DNA of 17,130 nt from JAYEKL01 sp034660995. GTDB lineage: Bacteria > Patescibacteriota > Minisyncoccia > JAHIHE01 > JAGLIN01. This document shows, piece after piece, positions 13,537 through 17,130 of this stretch (the first letter of the stretch is position 1; every line of letters starts with the position of its first letter). Under the pieces are notes generated by a model that was not told where the DNA came from, made no database searches, and saw nothing but the letters and a program-made list of their open reading frames with translations. A program made the translations under genes and the position numbers. The stretch is taken from the NCBI GenBank assembly GCA_034660995.1, contig JAYEKL010000047.1, forward strand, positions 1 to 17,130, in the 5' to 3' direction.

Positions 13537-14805
13537 ATGCAAGCAATCATTCTCGCCGCGGGAGAATCGTCCCGTTTTCAACCACTGTCAGAAGAAAAAC
13601 ACAAATCCCTTATTAAAATAATGGGTAAGTCTTTGATTGAATGGACGATTGAAGCCATAAAACGCGCGGGGATAAAAGATATTATTATTGTCCAATCGCC
13701 TGATTCTGATTTAGAAAAACATTTAGGAGACGGCTCTCTTTTTGAGGTTAAGCTTTCCTATGTTTTTCAGAAAGAAGCAAAAGGAATGGGCAATGCCATC
13801 ATACAAGCCAAATCTTTGATTAAAGAAGATCATTTTTTTGTTTTAAATCCATACGTTTTTAAAGCAGATGACTTTTTGAATTTAATGATTGAAAAACAAA
13901 AAAGCAGTAACGCGGATTTAGTTCTTTTAGGAACTAAAACAGACAAACCTTGGAATTATGGAATTTTAGAATTAAAAGATGATAAGGCTCTTTCAATGAT
14001 TGAGAAGCCAGAAGCGGGCAAACAACCGTCTGATATAAAAGTTGTTGGAATATATTTATTACCAAAAGATTTTTTTGATTATTATGAAAGAGTTGGAGAA
14101 CATGATTATGCATACGAAGATGCTTTAGCGCTATATATGAAAGAGAAAAATGTTAGAGTGGTAATTACTAAAGAAACAACTCCGACATTAAAGTATCCGT
14201 GGGATCTTTTTGGAGTTAATAAAATGATAATGGATAGCTTTATTAAAGAACAGAAAATTGATAGCAGTGTTAAAATTGCCAAAAATGTTGTTATAGAAGG
14301 ACTAGTTGTAATAGAAGAAAATGTTACTATTTTTGAAAATGCGGTTATCAAAGGACCGTGCTATATCGGCAAAGGATCTAAAATAGGCAATAATGTTTTG
14401 ATTAGAGATTATACAAATTTAGAAGATGGTATTTTGATTGGCGCTAATGCAGAAGTTGTCAGAAGCATTTTTGAATCTAGAACTCATATTCATTCTGGTT
14501 TTATAGGAGATTCAATTATCGGAGAAGACACGCGAATTGGAGCAGGAGTAATTACCGCGAATCTAAAAATAGATCGCCAAGAAATTAAACCTAAAGTTAA
14601 AGGTAAAAAAGTAGAAACTAAAATATCTTCTTTGGGCGTAATTATTGGAAATGGAACAAATTTTGGAATAGGAGTTAAAACAATGCCCGGAACAATAATT
14701 GGTTCTCATTCAATGATCGGACCAGGTTCAATTGTGATGAAAAATGTTCCTTCTGATTCAGTTTTTTATAACAAATTTGAAGAAGTTATTAGAAAGAAAA
14801 AGTAA
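13537..14805 (+). CDS. GlmU-like sugar nucleotidyltransferase / left-handed beta-helix acyltransferase
   Basis: Two-domain protein (422 residues) of the bifunctional GlmU type, closest in layout to archaeal sugar-1-phosphate uridylyltransferase/acetyltransferases. Residues 1-230 form a nucleotidyltransferase domain: ILAAGESSRF (5-14), KHKSL with K23, EAKGMGNAI, and IEKPEAG. Residues 255-422 are left-handed beta-helix hexapeptide repeats (VVIEGLVVIEENVTIFENAV; CYIGKGSKIGNNVLI; later GAGVITANLKID, LGVIIGNGTNFGIGV and MPGTIIGSHSMIGPGSIV). The expected role is acetylation of glucosamine-1-P and uridylylation to UDP-GlcNAc, matching glmS, murA and murG nearby. Oddities: the usual GD metal dyad in the transferase domain reads N104-P105, and PK is HK at 22-23, so uridylyl transfer may be impaired. 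It follows the glmR-family gene and repeat copy 2. Substrate is inferred. Confidence 0.87.
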   Translation: MQAIILAAGESSRFQPLSEEKHKSLIKIMGKSLIEWTIEAIKRAGIKDIIIVQSPDSDLEKHLGDGSLFEVKLSYVFQKEAKGMGNAIIQAKSLIKEDHFFVLNPYVFKADDFLNLMIEKQKSSNADLVLLGTKTDKPWNYGILELKDDKALSMIEKPEAGKQPSDIKVVGIYLLPKDFFDYYERVGEHDYAYEDALALYMKEKNVRVVITKETTPTLKYPWDLFGVNKMIMDSFIKEQKIDSSVKIAKNVVIEGLVVIEENVTIFENAVIKGPCYIGKGSKIGNNVLIRDYTNLEDGILIGANAEVVRSIFESRTHIHSGFIGDSIIGEDTRIGAGVITANLKIDRQEIKPKVKGKKVETKISSLGVIIGNGTNFGIGVKTMPGTIIGSHSMIGPGSIVMKNVPSDSVFYNKFEEVIRKKK

Positions 14806-14874
14806 ATCTAAATTTGACCCAAACTACCTAAAATGCTAACCTAAAGGCAGGATAATTTGTTTATCGTGCTTTTT

Positions 14875-16701
14875 ATGTTAAATTCTCAAGTAGATGAAAT
14901 TAAATCAAAACTTAACGTTGAAGAAGTTATTTCTGGCTATCTTCATATTCAAAAAGCAGGAAGAAATTGGAAAGCTAAATGTCCATTTCATAACGAAAAA
15001 ACTCCGTCTTTTGTAATAAGCCCAGAACGACAAATGTGGTATTGTTTCGGCTGTAACGAAGGAGGAGATATTTTTACTTTTATTATGAAAATAGAAGGAT
15101 TAGAATTTCGCGATGCGTTAAAATTACTTGCCGAAAAAGCTGGAGTCCAACTTGAAAATCGCGGATATGACAATAGCAAAGAAAGAGGAGAAAAAAGCAA
15201 GGCCTTAGAAGTTCTTTATACTTCCAGAAAATTTTATGAAGAGTGTCTCAAGATAAAAACTGGAAAGAAAGCATTTGAGTATTTATTAGAAAGAGGACTT
15301 TCAAAGGAGATAATAGAAAAATTTCAACTTGGATACGCGCCAGATTCTTGGGATTTATTAAGCAATTTTTTAAAGAAAAAAAATTATAAAGAAAATGATA
15401 TCTTCTCTGCTGGAATGACCGTTAAGAAAGACCGAGGAGGATCTTATAATAGATTTAGAGGAAGAATAATGTTTCCTGTTAATAATATTAGCGGACAAAC
15501 AGTTGGATTTAGTTCTCGCGTAATGCCTGGCGCAGATGAAAGTCAGGCGAAATATATAAACACTCCCGAAACAGCAATTTATAATAAGAGTAGGGTGTTG
15601 TATGGGCTTGATAAAGCTAAAATGGAAATAAGAAAGAAAGATCTATGCATAATGGTTGAGGGAAATATGGATGTTATTGCATCCTTTCAGGCTGGTGTTG
15701 AAAATGTGGTTGCAACTTCTGGAACAGCATTAACAGCAGACCAATTAAAAATCATAAAAAGATATACGGAGAAAATTGCTTTTTCTTTTGATATGGATTC
15801 TGCTGGAATTAAAGCAGCTGGACGAGGAATAGAGTTAGCCCTGCAAGAAGGGCTCAATGTAAGCGTCATTACCGTTCCAGAAGGAAAAGATCCAGCAGAT
15901 TGTGTAAAAAGTAATCCTGACTTATGGAAAAAAACAGCAAAAAACCCAAGACCAGTTATGGAATTTTATTTTGAAAGTGTTTTTGCAAAATATAATATGA
16001 ATGAAATTGAAGGAAAGAAAAAAATAGCAGAAGAACTTTTAAATATTATTATTAAAATTTCAAACAAGATTGAGCAATCACATTATTTACAAATGCTAGC
16101 GGAAAAATTAAATGTTGATGAAAAAGCATTGAGAGAAACATTAGAAAACGCCAAAAAGAAAAAATCACGTTTTGAAAATAAATTTGAAAAGAATAAAGAC
16201 GATTCAAAAGTTTTAGATGTAGCAAATAGAAAAAATCAACTTCAAAAAAAGCTTTTAGGACTTGTTATTACAAGCCCGCAAATTTTTGAAGAAACTTACA
16301 CTGATTTAGATGAACTATTTTCAGATCAAAAAATAAATGAAGTTTACCACTTAATTAAAAGACAGTATTTAAAAAATAAAAGGTTAAACACAAAAGACAT
16401 TGAAGAAGTAAAGAAAGAATTATCTCAAGAGAAATACTTAGAAAATGGGCAAAGCAAATTATTACATCTTTGGAATACTGTCTCTTTCCAAGTAGAAGCA
16501 GAATTAGAAGCAATTAATAATATTTTTGAGGAAACATCTGTTTGCATTTCAAATTTAAAAAAAATGGGATTACAAAAAGATTTAAAAAAACTAGAACTAG
16601 ATATTAAAAACGCTGAACGAACAAATGATCTTGAAAGTCAAGAATTATTGATGGGAGAGCTTGATAAATGCATAAAGAAATTAGGAGAATTGGAAGAATA
16701 A
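14875..16701 (+). CDS. dnaG: DNA primase
   Basis: Synthesises RNA primers at the replication fork. With ATG 14875 the protein has 608 residues, normal for the family. The N-terminal zinc-binding domain has CPFH (C36, H39) and CFGC (C57, C60), preceded by the usual EIKSKLNVEEVISGY. The catalytic core contains YINTPETAIYNKSRVLYG and the TOPRIM motifs VEGNMD (E262) and SFDMDSAG (D306, D308). The C-terminal third is helical and charged, as in the DnaB-interacting domain, with a predicted coiled region near the end (KKMGLQKDLKKLELDIKNAE). A TTG at 14857 would add six residues (FIVLF), and AAAGG at 14843-14847 is better spaced for it, but homology fits MLNSQVDEIK starting at 14875. In many bacteria rpoD follows; here the window ends in repeats. 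Confidence 0.96.
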   Translation: MLNSQVDEIKSKLNVEEVISGYLHIQKAGRNWKAKCPFHNEKTPSFVISPERQMWYCFGCNEGGDIFTFIMKIEGLEFRDALKLLAEKAGVQLENRGYDNSKERGEKSKALEVLYTSRKFYEECLKIKTGKKAFEYLLERGLSKEIIEKFQLGYAPDSWDLLSNFLKKKNYKENDIFSAGMTVKKDRGGSYNRFRGRIMFPVNNISGQTVGFSSRVMPGADESQAKYINTPETAIYNKSRVLYGLDKAKMEIRKKDLCIMVEGNMDVIASFQAGVENVVATSGTALTADQLKIIKRYTEKIAFSFDMDSAGIKAAGRGIELALQEGLNVSVITVPEGKDPADCVKSNPDLWKKTAKNPRPVMEFYFESVFAKYNMNEIEGKKKIAEELLNIIIKISNKIEQSHYLQMLAEKLNVDEKALRETLENAKKKKSRFENKFEKNKDDSKVLDVANRKNQLQKKLLGLVITSPQIFEETYTDLDELFSDQKINEVYHLIKRQYLKNKRLNTKDIEEVKKELSQEKYLENGQSKLLHLWNTVSFQVEAELEAINNIFEETSVCISNLKKMGLQKDLKKLELDIKNAERTNDLESQELLMGELDKCIKKLGELEE

Positions 16702-16727
16702 AATTTTAAAAATTACAGATTGAGAAT

Positions 16728-17094
16728 GTAGAAGAATACTTTTTATAACTGTCATTTCGAACCCGATAGGATGAGAAATCTGTAAGCGGATAAATGTATT
16801 TTAAAATATCTTTTTTTAAAAGAAAATATTGTGTGTTTACAGATCTCTCCATTCTGGCTGAATCCATTCGGCAAGCTCAGGACAAGCTTATTTCAGTGCT
16901 CCAGTCAAGATGACAACTATATTGTCATCTTGAGCGACGATAGGAGCCGAAAGATCTGTAAACAGGTGAAATAATTTGTTAAAAACAGACCAACTTGAAA
17001 ACAAAATTTAGCAGTGTTTACAGATCTCTCCATTTCGCTATCGCTCCAGTCGAGATGACATCTACGCATTCCTTCGACAAAAGTGTTCTTCTAC
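16728..17094. repeat. Composite cluster of four inverted palindromic repeats, gene-free
   Basis: Four alternating copies of one unit are present: A 16750-16785 (+), B 16835-16914 (-), C 16923-16963 (+), D 17016-17060 (-). Each has TGTCAT at one end and AGATCTGTAA or AAATCTGTAA at the other. A/B and C/D form inverted pairs with loops of about 50 nt. B is longer because it carries a nested CGGCAAGCTCAGGACAAGCTT insertion. Outer arms GTAGAAGAATACTTTT (16728-16743) and the complement of 17079-17094 match at 14 of 16 positions, enclosing the whole set. The region from the dnaG stop to the window end holds no gene I can support. Confidence 0.85.
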
Positions 17095-17130
17095 AGTCTA
17101 AGATTAGAAAATTTGCCTTATCTTACCATA

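Noticed and set aside
16728..17094. CRISPR array
   Set aside because: Units alternate in orientation, differ in length, and spacers are not uniform; no cas genes nearby.

Overview
The window looks like chromosomal DNA from an AT-rich bacterium with a small genome, most likely a Patescibacteria/CPR lineage (Parcubacteria-like). The reasons are the strong A+T bias, short ancestral-type proteins, almost no Shine-Dalgarno sequences before start codons, spacers full of degenerate short repeats, and an intein in a replication gene. The standard code applies: TGA ends two genes (minus-strand 3709-3711, plus-strand 12136-12138). The lineage is inference; protein identities rest on visible motifs.

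Layout. 1-4384, minus strand: a membrane-anchored protein of unknown function, then dnaE (DNA polymerase III alpha). dnaE runs off the left edge and carries a 238-residue intein with no recognisable homing endonuclease. 4589-7222, plus strand: promoter, rnhB, rpmF, nusB, rnc and a strong terminator (RNA processing and ribosome-related genes). 7261-9283, plus: promoter, leader and glmS. 9284-9450: two tandem hairpin repeats between convergent genes. 9451-10716, minus: murA, with Asp in place of the fosfomycin-target Cys. 10717-12370, plus: murG and a strong terminator. 12369-14805, plus: a glmR/yvcK-family gene and a GlmU-like two-domain gene. 14875-16701, plus: dnaG. 16728-17094: an array of inverted repeats.

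The central block forms a UDP-GlcNAc/peptidoglycan precursor module. GlmS makes glucosamine-6-P, the GlmU-like protein probably acts at the acetyl/uridylyl steps, MurA commits UDP-GlcNAc to peptidoglycan, MurG uses UDP-GlcNAc to build lipid II, and GlmR/YvcK is the family of UDP-GlcNAc-binding regulators that in Bacillus acts on GlmS. No glmM is visible. dnaE and dnaG at the two ends are replication genes.

The most unusual content is between and inside the genes. There are three dispersed palindromic repeat families. The first is a MITE-like foldback of about 119 bp with two full copies flanking the glmR gene, an interior-deleted 30-bp form abutting the nusB stop, and a decayed half at the rnhB promoter. 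The second is a GGCTCCA...TGGAGCC hairpin repeat, one copy of which lies in frame inside murG and encodes about 24 extra residues. The third is a composite inverted-repeat cluster at the right edge.
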